Origin: Actinomycetota bacterium
GTDB lineage: Bacteria; Actinomycetota; Coriobacteriia; Anaerosomatales; Anaerosomataceae
Length of the DNA stretch: 9,113 nucleotides
Reading direction: 5' to 3'
NCBI GenBank assembly: GCA_011372845.1
Contig: DSAI01000081.1
Span: 1 to 9,113 of the forward strand
In this document: piece by piece, positions 1 through 6,809 of the stretch
Layout: each line of letters starts with the position of its first letter
Numbering within the stretch: position 1 is the first letter of the stretch
Notes under the pieces: model-generated
What the model saw: the letters and a program-made list of their open reading frames with translations, nothing else
Told to the model about the DNA's origin: nothing
The model's database searches: none
Made by a program: the position numbers and the translations under genes

Positions 1-103
1 ACCGCTGTGGGAAGGGTACGGGGCGTAGTCCCAACGCTCCGCTTCTGGCACATCGGTTGCATATGCATCGCTCAGGATCGTGGACCCGCTTCAGCGAGGG
101 ACG

Positions 104-451
104 ATGGTGCATACGGCACAGATGGTACGGCTGCTCACAACGGTGTTCGTTGCCGCTGTGCTTGTGAGCGCCGCCACGCCGGTGTGCGCGATGCCGGATT
201 GTGGCGACGTCGCTGCCGGAACCTGCTCGGACTTCATGCCGGCATGCGACGACTGTCCCGAATAGATCGTGATGAAGCACTCACACGACGAGGCGACCGC
301 TCTGCAGGGTCACATGGTCGAGCCCCCTCTCGTCGTTGCGCACCTCGATCCCCTTGACGCCCCGGTGCAGGTCCACCGCTTTCTGACGCAACCGGAAGCC
401 ACGGCGTCGCCTCCCCCGCTCGACCCGCTCGGAATGCGTCTCTCGATCTGA
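104..451 (+). pseudogene. Small exported Cys/His-rich protein, interrupted by in-frame amber codon
   Basis: One reading frame runs from about 104 to a TGA at 449-451 and is broken only by a TAG at 263-265. The 5' part has a signal peptide (basic residue, hydrophobic core LLTTVFVAAVLVSAA, cleavage likely after VCA), then a short mature segment with four cysteines in 24 residues. After the stop the same frame continues with a His/Met segment (MKHSH) and a Pro/Ala-rich tail ending in DPLGMRLSI. The downstream half has no ribosome binding site before its ATG at 272, which argues that both halves are one protein of about 115 codons. Possible starts are GTG 80, ATG 104 (GAGGG at 96-100, tight spacing) and ATG 122, which gives the neatest signal peptide. 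Its place ahead of two copper genes suggests an extracytoplasmic metal-binding role, by inference. I do not recognise a named family. The alternative is two separate small proteins. Confidence 0.5.
263..265 (+). other. In-frame TAG interrupting the small Cys/His-rich ORF
   Basis: The codons around it read D-C-P-E-stop-I-V-M-K-H, with the same frame open on both sides. A single C-to-T change of a CAG Gln codon would create it. It could be a true nonsense mutation, a base-call error or a readthrough site; nothing nearby settles which. Confidence 0.6.
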
Positions 452-468
452 CAGCACCCCTCATCGAT

Positions 469-492
469 GCGAGCCGGCCGGACGCCGCTCGC
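469..492 (+). other. Stem-loop in the leader of the DsbD_2/cupredoxin gene
   Basis: GCGAGC (469-474) pairs with GCTCGC (487-492), and inside it GGC (476-478) pairs with GCC (484-486). This gives a nine-pair stem with one bulged C and a five-base loop. No T-run follows, so it is not a classic intrinsic terminator. It lies between the small ORF and the transporter and could affect mRNA stability or partial termination. A near-palindrome, ATGCGCATGCGTAT with one mismatch, follows at 497-510. Confidence 0.35.
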
Positions 493-985
493 GGGTATGC
501 GCATGCGTATCTCTCGACATGAGGAGTGCTCTTTATGGAACTGTTCATCCCGTCTTTGATGCTGGGGCTTGTCACCAGCCTCCACTGCGTGTCCATGTGC
601 GGACCGATGGTGGTGACCTACGCCCTCAAGGGCGCCGAGGACGGCACCGTCGTCGAGCGCCTGGTTCCCAACCTCGCCTACCAGGCGGCCAAGATCGCGA
701 GCTACGTGCTCGTGGGCCTGCTGCTGGGCGCGGCCGGCTCGGCACTGGATCTCGATGCCGTCCGCCCATACGTCATGCTCATCGCTGGCGCATATATGAT
801 CGTGCTGGCGCTTTCCATGACCGGTCGGGCACGCTGGGCCGCCCGCCTCACGCCGAGACCGCCCGCGTTCCTGCTGCGCGCGTTCACGGCCGTGCGCCGC
901 AAGGCTGTGGATGACGCGGAGCATGGGCGCTCAACCATGGCCACGCCCGTCACCTTCGGACTGCTCACGGGTCTCATGCCCTGCG

Positions 986-990
986 CCCCC
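986..990 (+). other. One-base frameshift in a C run
   Basis: Five Cs follow the G at 985. Six would let the frame read M-P-C-A-P-L-M-A-A-Q without interruption. Both frames carry clear family-type sequence right up to this point, so the position is sharply defined. The second frame has an ATG at 993 but no ribosome binding site before it. Confidence 0.75.
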
Positions 991-1301
991 TCATGGCCGC
1001 GCAGCTCAACGCAGCGGCGAGCGGCAGCGCAGTGAGCGGTGCGGTCGCCATGTTCGCGTTCGGACTCGGCACGGCTCCGCTCATGCTCGGTTTCGGCACG
1101 GCATCGGGTCTCCTTCCCCGCCAGTGGAAGGAACGCATGATGACGGCGCTCGCGGTCGTTGTGATCGTGTTCGGAGTGACCTACCTGAACCGCGGCGCCA
1201 TGCTGCTCGGCTCGCCCGTGACGCTGCAGTCCGCACGCAACGCCGTCTTCGGCCAGAGCGCCAGCGTCGACGCCGCCGGATACGCGATCGCGCCCGACGG
1301 C

Positions 1302-1955
1302 GTGACCGAGGTACCGCTGGTGATCGAAGGCACGCGCTTCGTTCCGGAGACGCTCTCGATCCCGGCCGGCACTCCCGTGCGACTGATCGTGGACCGGCGC
1401 GAGTCGAGTCCTTGCTCGGACCAGCTCGCCGTGCCCGCGCTGGGCGTGCTGGCCGGCCTTGCCGACAACGCGACCACGGTGGTGGAACTCCCGGCGACCG
1501 CGGACGGCCGGTACACCCTCACCTGCGGGATGGGCATGATGTCCGGCAGTCTGGTGGTCGGAGGCCCCGGCTCCGCGACCGCGCCGACGGCGAGCGCGGC
1601 CACACCTGCTGAGACACCCTCCGTTCCCGCGTGCGCATGCTGCGGTAACAGCGGCACCGGCGAGTCGGTCGAGGGCGCCGCGAGCGTTGAGGGTGACGTA
1701 CAGCGCATCAGCGTGGACGCCACCAACGGGTATGACCCCAACGTGATCCGCCTGACTGCGGGTGTGCCTGTGGAGATCACCTTCTCGCAGGCAAGCGGTT
1801 GCATGGCCGAGGCCATGAGCGGGGGTCTCGACTTCTACGCCGACCTTACGGGAGGGCCACAGACGATCCGCATCGAGGCCGACGCGCTGCAGCCCGGCGA
1901 GTACTCGTTCTCGTGCGGCATGCAGATGGCGTTCGGCACTATCATCGTCGAGTAG
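1302..1955 (+). other. Region encoding two tandem histidine-free cupredoxin-like domains
   Basis: This is the extracytoplasmic C-terminal part of the interrupted transporter (frameshift-corrected residues about 257-473). Domain 1 (about 1302-1563) has a beta-sandwich pattern, a Cys at residue 294 and a C-terminal CGMGMM loop (Cys 331). Domain 2 (about 1698-1952) repeats the layout with Cys 423 (GCMAE) and CGMQM (Cys 461). In classical cupredoxins the last loop has Cys, His and Met ligands; here the Cys-Gly-Met pattern is kept and histidine is absent. Between the domains a Ser/Ala/Pro linker carries a CACC cluster (residues 367-370). The fold assignment (PF13473-like) is from motif and spacing. 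Copper binding is inferred. Confidence 0.65.
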
Positions 1956-1977
1956 ACAACGGACTCTGGAGATGACC

Positions 1978-4677
1978 ATGACACACACCTATCGCGTCGC
2001 CATCGACGGCATGCACTGCCATGCCTGCGAGCGGCTCGTCACTATGAACCTCTCGGCGATACCCGGAGTGACGGTGCTGGCTGCCGACGCGCAGGAGGGC
2101 TTCGCCGTATTCTCCGCCGAAGATGCGGTAGACGCCGAATCCGTGGAGTCGGCCATCGTCGCCGCGGGGTTCACGCCCCGCGGTGGCGCCGTCACGTTCG
2201 AGGACGTGGAGCGGGAAGAGCCTGAGGCGGCTGCACCTGCCGATGCCGCATCAGCCGACCCGCTCACGGCAGCAACCGCCGGTGCGGCCGAGGAGCCGGA
2301 CACCTGTGACACCGGCGCCTGTCCCACCGTGCCACCGGCACCAGACCCGGCCGTCATGGCGGCAAGCGCGGCCGCAGCCACCGCGACCGCCTCGCTCGGC
2401 ATCATCGGCATGACGTGCTCATCGTGCCAGGCGGTCATCGAGCGGACGCTCCAGCGCATGCCCGGTGTGGGCAGCGCCGTGGTGAACCTTGCCGCCGAGA
2501 CCGCCACCGTGCAGTACGACCCGCACACGCTTACCGTCGACGACCTCGTGACGGCTGTGCGCGCGGCTGGTTACGACGCCGTCCCGCGCGATGAGGACGC
2601 CGCGCCAGGCACCGCCGGCGACGCCCAACGCGAGGCACAGCAGGAGCACATCCGCGGTCAGAAGCGGCTGTTCGTCTTCTCGCTGGCGCTCTCGATCCCG
2701 CTGCTGGCGCTGATGATTCCGTCGGTCATGGAATCGGTGCCGCGCGCGGTGGCCGGATGGCTGGAAGCCAACCTCGGCGGCACGTGGGACCCGATGATGG
2801 TGTTCAAGTACATCAGCTTCGCACTCGCAACGCCGGTTCAGCTGATCGCGGGAGCGCAGTTCTACCGCGGCTTCTGGCATGCGCTCAAGCGGCGCACCGG
2901 CAACATGGACACGCTGGTGGCCATCGGTACGAGCTCGGCGTACCTGTACTCCCTGGCGGCCACCTTCGTGCCGGCGCTCATGCATGAACCCGTGTTCTTC
3001 GAGACGAGCGCGCTGCTGCTCACCTTCGTCATCCTCGGCAAGCTCCTCGAGGCGCGCGCCAAGGGGAAGACGTCCGATGCGATCAAGAAGCTCATGGGGC
3101 TGCAGTCCAAGACGGCGCGCGTGGTGCGTGACGGCGTCGAGGTCGGCGTGCCCGTGGAGCAGGTGCTCACCGGCGACATCGTCGTAGTGCGCCCCGGCGA
3201 GAAGGTGCCGGTGGACGGCGTGGTGACCGAAGGCTCCTCGGCCGTGGATGAATCCATGCTTACCGGTGAGTCGATTCCCGTGGAGAAGCGCGAGGGCGAC
3301 ACCGTGATCGGCGCCACGCTCAACAAGCTCGGCTCGTTCCGCTTCCGGGCCACCAAGGTGGGAGCGGACACGGCGCTCGCACAGATCGTGAAGCTGGTGG
3401 AGGAGGCACAGGGTTCCAAGGCGCCCGTTCAGCGGTTCGCCGACCGGATCTCGGCGGTGTTCGTGCCGGTGGTGGTGGGCCTTGCCGTTCTCACGTTCCT
3501 GGTGTGGCTGCTCGTTGTGCCGCGCTTCGTGGATCCGTCCTTCTATGCCGAGGTCACCCCGTTCATCAAGGCGCTCCTGGCCGGCACGGCGGTGGTCGTG
3601 ATCGCCTGCCCGTGCGCGCTTGGCCTGGCCACCCCCACGGCGATCATGGTGGGCACCGGCAAAGGTGCCGAGAACGGCATCCTCATCAAGAGCGGTGAAG
3701 CGCTCGAGACCGCATACAAGATCAAGGCGATCGTGTTCGACAAGACGGGCACGCTCACGCACGGGAAGCCCGTGGTGACCGACATCGAGCTCGCGGACGG
3801 ACACGATCCTGACCGCGTGTTCATGCTTGCAGCGGCGCTCGAGCGTGGGAGCGAACACCCGCTCGCCGAGGCCATCACCGCCCGCGCGAAAGAGCGCGCG
3901 ATGCATCTGCCTCAGGTAGAAGGTTTCGCAGCTGTGCCCGGTCACGGCGTGGAGGGCGCGGTCGACGGCATGCGTGTGGCCTTCGGCAATCGCCGGTTGA
4001 TGGCAGCCGAGGGCATCAGCATCTCCCGTTTCGAGGAACGCATCAACGCGCTCGAGAGCGAGGGCAAAACGGTCATGCTCGTGGGAGTGGACGGCACCAG
4101 GCTCGCCGGCATCATCGCGGTGGCCGATACGCTCAAGGAGAACTCCGCCGAGGCCGTCGAGCGCCTCACGGAAATGGGCGTCGAGGTCTACATGATCACC
4201 GGCGATAACCGCCGCACGGCCGAGGCCATCGCGGCGCAGGCGGGCATCTCGCCCGACCACGTGCTCGCCGAGGTGCTCCCCGAGCACAAGGCCGAGGAGG
4301 TCGCGAAGCTCCAGACGCGCGGCCTCACGGTGGCGATGGTGGGCGACGGGATCAACGACACGCCGGCGCTCGCTCAGGCCGACGTGGGTATCGCCATGGG
4401 CGCAGGCACCGACATCGCCATGGAGACCGGCGGCATCGTGCTCATCAAGAACGATCTGCGCGATGCGGTGACCGCCATCGAACTCTCACGCGCCACCATC
4501 AGGAAGATCCACCAGAACTTCTTCTGGGCGCTCGGCTACAACTCGCTCGGCATCCCGGTAGCCGCCCTCGGCCTGCTCAAGCCCGAGCTCGCCGGCGCCG
4601 CGATGGCGCTCTCGTCCGTGAGCGTCGTGACCAGCTCGCTCATGCTGCGGCGTTTCCGGCCGAGCATGTCGAAGTGA
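1978..4677 (+). CDS. copA: Cu(+)-exporting P1B-type ATPase CopA
   Basis: This ATPase pumps Cu(I) out of the cytoplasm using ATP. Start ATG 1978 is preferred over the in-frame ATG 1972 because GGAG at 1968-1971 then has six-base spacing; the product is 899 residues. HMA domain 1 has GMHCHAC (C14, C17) and HMA domain 2 has GMTCSSC (C147, C150), joined by a long Ala/Pro/Glu linker with an extra Cys pair (C110, C115). Membrane segments lie near 232-250, 274-295, 310-330, 341-360, 491-512, 529-556 and 850-890. All core motifs are intact: TGES 429-432, CPC 544-546, phosphorylation site DKTG at D588, SEHP 625-628 and GDGIND 789-794. YN (854-855) and MxxSS (876-880) in the last helices are the CopA-type Cu(+) selectivity signature. 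It begins 22 bases after the cupredoxin gene, so the two are probably one operon. Ag(+) transport is also possible for this group. Confidence 0.95.
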   Translation: MTHTYRVAIDGMHCHACERLVTMNLSAIPGVTVLAADAQEGFAVFSAEDAVDAESVESAIVAAGFTPRGGAVTFEDVEREEPEAAAPADAASADPLTAATAGAAEEPDTCDTGACPTVPPAPDPAVMAASAAAATATASLGIIGMTCSSCQAVIERTLQRMPGVGSAVVNLAAETATVQYDPHTLTVDDLVTAVRAAGYDAVPRDEDAAPGTAGDAQREAQQEHIRGQKRLFVFSLALSIPLLALMIPSVMESVPRAVAGWLEANLGGTWDPMMVFKYISFALATPVQLIAGAQFYRGFWHALKRRTGNMDTLVAIGTSSAYLYSLAATFVPALMHEPVFFETSALLLTFVILGKLLEARAKGKTSDAIKKLMGLQSKTARVVRDGVEVGVPVEQVLTGDIVVVRPGEKVPVDGVVTEGSSAVDESMLTGESIPVEKREGDTVIGATLNKLGSFRFRATKVGADTALAQIVKLVEEAQGSKAPVQRFADRISAVFVPVVVGLAVLTFLVWLLVVPRFVDPSFYAEVTPFIKALLAGTAVVVIACPCALGLATPTAIMVGTGKGAENGILIKSGEALETAYKIKAIVFDKTGTLTHGKPVVTDIELADGHDPDRVFMLAAALERGSEHPLAEAITARAKERAMHLPQVEGFAAVPGHGVEGAVDGMRVAFGNRRLMAAEGISISRFEERINALESEGKTVMLVGVDGTRLAGIIAVADTLKENSAEAVERLTEMGVEVYMITGDNRRTAEAIAAQAGISPDHVLAEVLPEHKAEEVAKLQTRGLTVAMVGDGINDTPALAQADVGIAMGAGTDIAMETGGIVLIKNDLRDAVTAIELSRATIRKIHQNFFWALGYNSLGIPVAALGLLKPELAGAAMALSSVSVVTSSLMLRRFRPSMSK

Positions 4678-4688
4678 CCGACACGCAT

Positions 4689-4717
4689 GGCAGCAAGGGT
4701 GAAGCACGCTTGCTGTC
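4689..4717 (+). terminator. Hairpin just after copA, probable transcription end
   Basis: GGCAGCAAG (4689-4697) pairs with CTTGCTGTC (4709-4717), nine pairs with one G-T wobble, around an 11-base loop. It starts 12 bases after the copA stop. No T-run follows, so it is an incomplete intrinsic terminator. Its site between convergent genes supports a terminating role. Confidence 0.4.
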
Positions 4718-4721
4718 CTCG

Positions 4722-4751
4722 GCGCAAAGACCGCGCCTGCGGAGACTGCGC
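4722..4751. terminator. Second hairpin in the convergent gap
   Basis: GCGCA (4722-4726) pairs with TGCGC (4747-4751), and CCGC (4731-4734) with GCGG (4739-4742), separated by symmetric four-base internal loops. It lies between the copA stop and the end of the minus-strand TIGR04076 gene and could serve either strand. There is no U-tract on either side, so the call is tentative. Confidence 0.3.
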
Positions 4752-4777
4752 TTAGCTTCCCCTCGCTGCCATACCAG

Positions 4778-5029
4778 TCAGTCCGCCACGCGCAACCGGA
4801 ACACCACCGGATTCGCCGGGTCGGGGCAGCATACGAGCGCCTCGCCCTCGGCCTCCCAGGGGAAGCTCCCGCCGAAGCGCAGCGGCTGCAGGAACGGCAG
4901 CATCGCCGCGTACGCCCAGCCGCAGATGCCGGCGGGAACGAGCGCGGAGCCGACCTCCCATCGGTCGCCAACCGCATGTCCGATCGAGCACGCGCCGGTA
5001 CCCTGGATCTCCGTGATCTCGATCGTCAC
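4778..5029 (-). CDS. TIGR04076 family small protein
   Basis: A small soluble protein of unknown function. It matches the TIGR04076 family from memory: an N-terminal beta strand (VTIEITEI), a Cys before a 'VGD-WEVG' turn, 'PAGICGWAYAAMLPFLQPLRFGGSFPW', then a C-terminal 'ALVCCPDPANPVVFRL'. I chose GTG 5029 (83 residues) because GGAGGGG stands six bases upstream and family members start near this strand. An in-frame GTG at 5066-5068 gives a 96-residue form with a GTGA overlap onto the stop of the AIM24 gene, also a plausible, translationally coupled start but with a poorer ribosome binding site and an Arg/Pro-rich extension. Conserved cysteines (SIGH-preceding Cys, GIC, CC) may bind metal or be redox active, by inference only. 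It is the last gene of the minus-strand group. Confidence 0.8.
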   Translation of the reverse strand: MTIEITEIQGTGACSIGHAVGDRWEVGSALVPAGICGWAYAAMLPFLQPLRFGGSFPWEAEGEALVCCPDPANPVVFRLRVAD

Positions 5030-5064
5030 GCGCCGCCCCTCCGGCGGTGCCGTCCGCCGCTCGG

Positions 5065-5775
5065 TCACGACCCGCCCCCGCTTGCGGCCACGACCTCCTC
5101 GTACGGCTGCACCACCACGAAGCCCTGGCCGTCGAAACGCATCTGGAGCGTCTCACCGCTCGCCCGGCCGATGAACGTCTTCAGGTTCACGTCGGTCTTC
5201 ACCGAGGTCTGCATGCCCTCCGACCACGCCACCGTGGCGTTAGGGTCGGTGAAGAGCGGGTAGTTGGGCGCCACGCCGAGGACGAGCGGCCTGCCATGCG
5301 TGGTGATGGCCACGTAGCCGGTGCCCGACAGCTTCAGCGAGAACAGACCGCCCGCCATCATGCTCGCTCCGCCCGTCAGCACGATGTCCCATGCCAGCGA
5401 GTCCGAATACGCCAGGCAGTCGCTCCCGTTCACGAAGATCGACTCGTTGTCCAGGTGCAGGATCGTGATCTCCTTGCCCTGGTCGGCGCTGTACAAGATG
5501 CCCGAACCGGTGACCTTGGTGGTCGCCGCCTTCTCGCCTGTCGCCATCGTCTTGAGGAACTTGCCCGCGCTGCCCGCACCGGCGCACTCGAAACCGAGTC
5601 GCCCGTAGTATCCGATCATCGCACCCATCTTCGTGAACACCGTGCTGTTGTCGAGGTGGATCTCCAGCATCTTCTTGCTCTCGAGCTGCCACGTGCCACC
5701 CGTGTCCTGCTGTGCGTGCGCGGCAACGAAGTCGCCAAGTCGGACCGGCACGCGTGCCCCAACGCTGTCGCCCAT
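5065..5775 (-). CDS. AIM24 family protein
   Basis: A protein of the AIM24 (formerly DUF124, PF01987) family, 236 residues, the usual length for bacterial members. The body is glycine-rich and beta-rich, with typical stretches such as 'GGLFSLKLSGTGYVAITTHG' near the middle-to-end and a 'TDPNATVAWSEGM' segment before the last strands. There is no signal peptide or membrane helix. The family's biochemical role in bacteria is not settled; the mitochondrial namesake affects inner-membrane organisation. ATG 5775 is preferred to the adjacent GTG 5778 because GGGGG at 5782-5786 is six bases upstream of the ATG. It ends in a short Gly/Ser tail, and its stop overlaps the alternative start of the TIGR04076 gene. 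It lies 68 bases after the dehydrogenase stop, with an inverted repeat in the gap. Confidence 0.88.
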   Translation of the reverse strand: MGDSVGARVPVRLGDFVAAHAQQDTGGTWQLESKKMLEIHLDNSTVFTKMGAMIGYYGRLGFECAGAGSAGKFLKTMATGEKAATTKVTGSGILYSADQGKEITILHLDNESIFVNGSDCLAYSDSLAWDIVLTGGASMMAGGLFSLKLSGTGYVAITTHGRPLVLGVAPNYPLFTDPNATVAWSEGMQTSVKTDVNLKTFIGRASGETLQMRFDGQGFVVVQPYEEVVAASGGGS

Positions 5776-5797
5776 CACAGACCCCCTGTCCCGTGTG

Positions 5798-5815
5798 CAG
5801 GTGAACGCTCACCTG
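5798..5815. promoter_or_regulatory. Perfect inverted repeat upstream of the AIM24 gene
   Basis: CAGGTGA and TCACCTG form a perfect seven-base inverted repeat around ACGC. It lies 23 bases upstream of the AIM24 start and 28 bases beyond the dehydrogenase stop. No T-run follows on the minus strand, so an operator or a leader hairpin is more likely than an intrinsic terminator. No convincing -10/-35 pair was found beside it. Confidence 0.4.
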
Positions 5816-5843
5816 GTACACCACGATACCTACGCCTATGCGG

Positions 5844-6731
5844 CTATATCCCCACATCCCTGTTCTCATAGAGCAACCACAGCGCCTGGGTGCCGAGTTC
5901 GGCTCCATCGTGTTCCATCAGACGCGTGTACAGCCTCTCGGCAAGCTCCAGACCGGGCAGAGCAAGATCGAGACGATGCGCCTCCTCGATGGCGATGCGG
6001 AGGTCCTTCACGAAGTGCTTCACGAAGAAGCCCGGGGCAAAGTCCCCTGCGATGATCCGTGGGCCGTACGCACCCCACGACCATGAGTTCGCGCCCCCTC
6101 CTGAGAGTGCCGCGTGCGCCTTCTCCAGGTCGAGGCCGGCGGCCTTCGCGTACTGCAGCGCCTCCACCAGGCCAAGCATCGTACCCGAGATCCCGATCTG
6201 GTTGGCCATCTTGGTGTGCTGACCCGCGCCCGGCCCACCCATGTGGGAGTAGGTCTTACCCATGACCTCGAAGAGCGGGAGCGCCCGCTCGAACCCTGCG
6301 CGCTCCCCGCCCGCCATGATCGTAAGCGTCCCGTTGCGTGCGCCCACGTCGCCGCCGGACACTGGCGCATCCAGCGCGGTGAGACCCCGCGCAGCGGCGG
6401 CCCCTGCGATGCGCATGGCCAACGACGGAGTCGACGTGGTCATGTCCACGAGCAGAGCCCCTTGCACCGCGCGATCCACGATGCCGTCCGTGCCCAGATA
6501 GACGTGCTCGACATCGTGCGGATATCCCACGATGGTGATGGTGATCTCCGCCCTGGAAGCCGCCTCGCCCGCGGAGTCGGCCCACGCCGCCCCGGCAGCG
6601 AGCAGCGGTTCGGCTTTCGTCCGGCTCCGATTGTGGACCACGAGCGGATACCCCGCCTGCATGAGGTTGCCCGCCATCGCGGCACCCATGACCCCGGTGC
6701 CGACGAAGGCGACGGTAGGATGAGCGGCCAT
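5844..6731 (-). CDS. NAD(P)-dependent oxidoreductase, 3-hydroxyisobutyrate dehydrogenase family
   Basis: A beta-hydroxyacid dehydrogenase that should interconvert a 3-hydroxyacid and its semialdehyde using NAD(P). The 295-residue length is typical. The N-terminal Rossmann fold has VGTGVMG (G11, G13, G16), and HNRSRTK at 33-39 puts an Arg where NADP(H)-preferring members often have one. The substrate motif DAPVSGGDVGARNG is at 121-134, and GAGQHTKMANQ carries the catalytic Lys 174 and Asn 177. The C-terminal all-alpha dimerisation domain contains KDLRIAIEEA. The substrate cannot be told from sequence: 3-hydroxyisobutyrate, tartronate semialdehyde (GarR-like), succinic semialdehyde or glyoxylate are candidates. 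ATG 6731 is chosen because GGGAG lies six bases upstream; an upstream in-frame start adds 11 residues that do not fit the family. It sits 78 bases after the acetyltransferase gene, so it may have its own promoter. Confidence 0.9.
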   Translation of the reverse strand: MAAHPTVAFVGTGVMGAAMAGNLMQAGYPLVVHNRSRTKAEPLLAAGAAWADSAGEAASRAEITITIVGYPHDVEHVYLGTDGIVDRAVQGALLVDMTTSTPSLAMRIAGAAAARGLTALDAPVSGGDVGARNGTLTIMAGGERAGFERALPLFEVMGKTYSHMGGPGAGQHTKMANQIGISGTMLGLVEALQYAKAAGLDLEKAHAALSGGGANSWSWGAYGPRIIAGDFAPGFFVKHFVKDLRIAIEEAHRLDLALPGLELAERLYTRLMEHDGAELGTQALWLLYENRDVGI

Positions 6732-6796
6732 GACGGTCTCCCTTCTCACGCGTGCGTGCTCCACCGGTATAGCGAGCGACAGGTCTTGACCGCCGC

Positions 6797-6809
6797 CCGC
6801 GATCCGCGG
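6797..6809 (-). other. Short GC hairpin directly after the acetyltransferase gene
   Basis: CCGCG and CGCGG form a perfect five-base inverted repeat around a three-base loop, directly abutting the acetyltransferase TGA at 6810-6812. It is too short and lacks a U-tract to be called a terminator firmly. It may only trim or slow transcription before the dehydrogenase gene. Confidence 0.25.

Larger units (their letters stand above)
535..1955 (+). pseudogene. DsbD_2 (TauE/SafE/UreH-like) membrane transporter with C-terminal cupredoxins, frameshifted
   Basis: ATG 535 is chosen because GAGGAG at 521-526 sits eight bases upstream. The N-terminal half opens with SLHCVSMCGP (H17, C18, C22), a hallmark of the DsbD_2 / sulfite exporter TauE/SafE-like family, followed by hydrophobic segments near residues 45-67 and 75-95. 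It reaches GLLTGLMPCAP (C150) and then leaves frame, ending at a stop at 1033-1035. The -1 frame opens precisely there and continues as L-M-A-A-Q-L-N, further membrane helices, and two cupredoxin-like domains to a TAG ending at 1955. Adding one C to the run at 986-990 gives a 473-residue protein. Paired Cys/Met motifs in conserved helices and the adjacent CopA point to Cu(I) transfer at the membrane, by inference. If the shift is real the protein loses most of its helices and both cupredoxins. A sequencing error or a programmed shift would leave it functional. Confidence 0.8.

Noticed and set aside
58..67. Perfect 10-base palindrome TGCATATGCA near the window start
   Set aside because: Short, single, and with no promoter elements around it that I could support.
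7..357. A 116-codon plus-strand frame overlapping the small Cys-rich gene
   Set aside because: Arg/Cys-rich composition and no domain; the overlapping frame has a clear signal peptide.
702..1988. A 428-codon open frame on the minus strand opposite the transporter
   Set aside because: It is Arg/His/Ala-rich with no domain and mirrors clear coding sequence on the plus strand.
2419..4287. A 622-codon open frame on the minus strand opposite copA
   Set aside because: It is the His/Arg-rich shadow of a GC-rich gene. copA on the plus strand has every family motif and a good start; the opposite frame has no recognisable domain.
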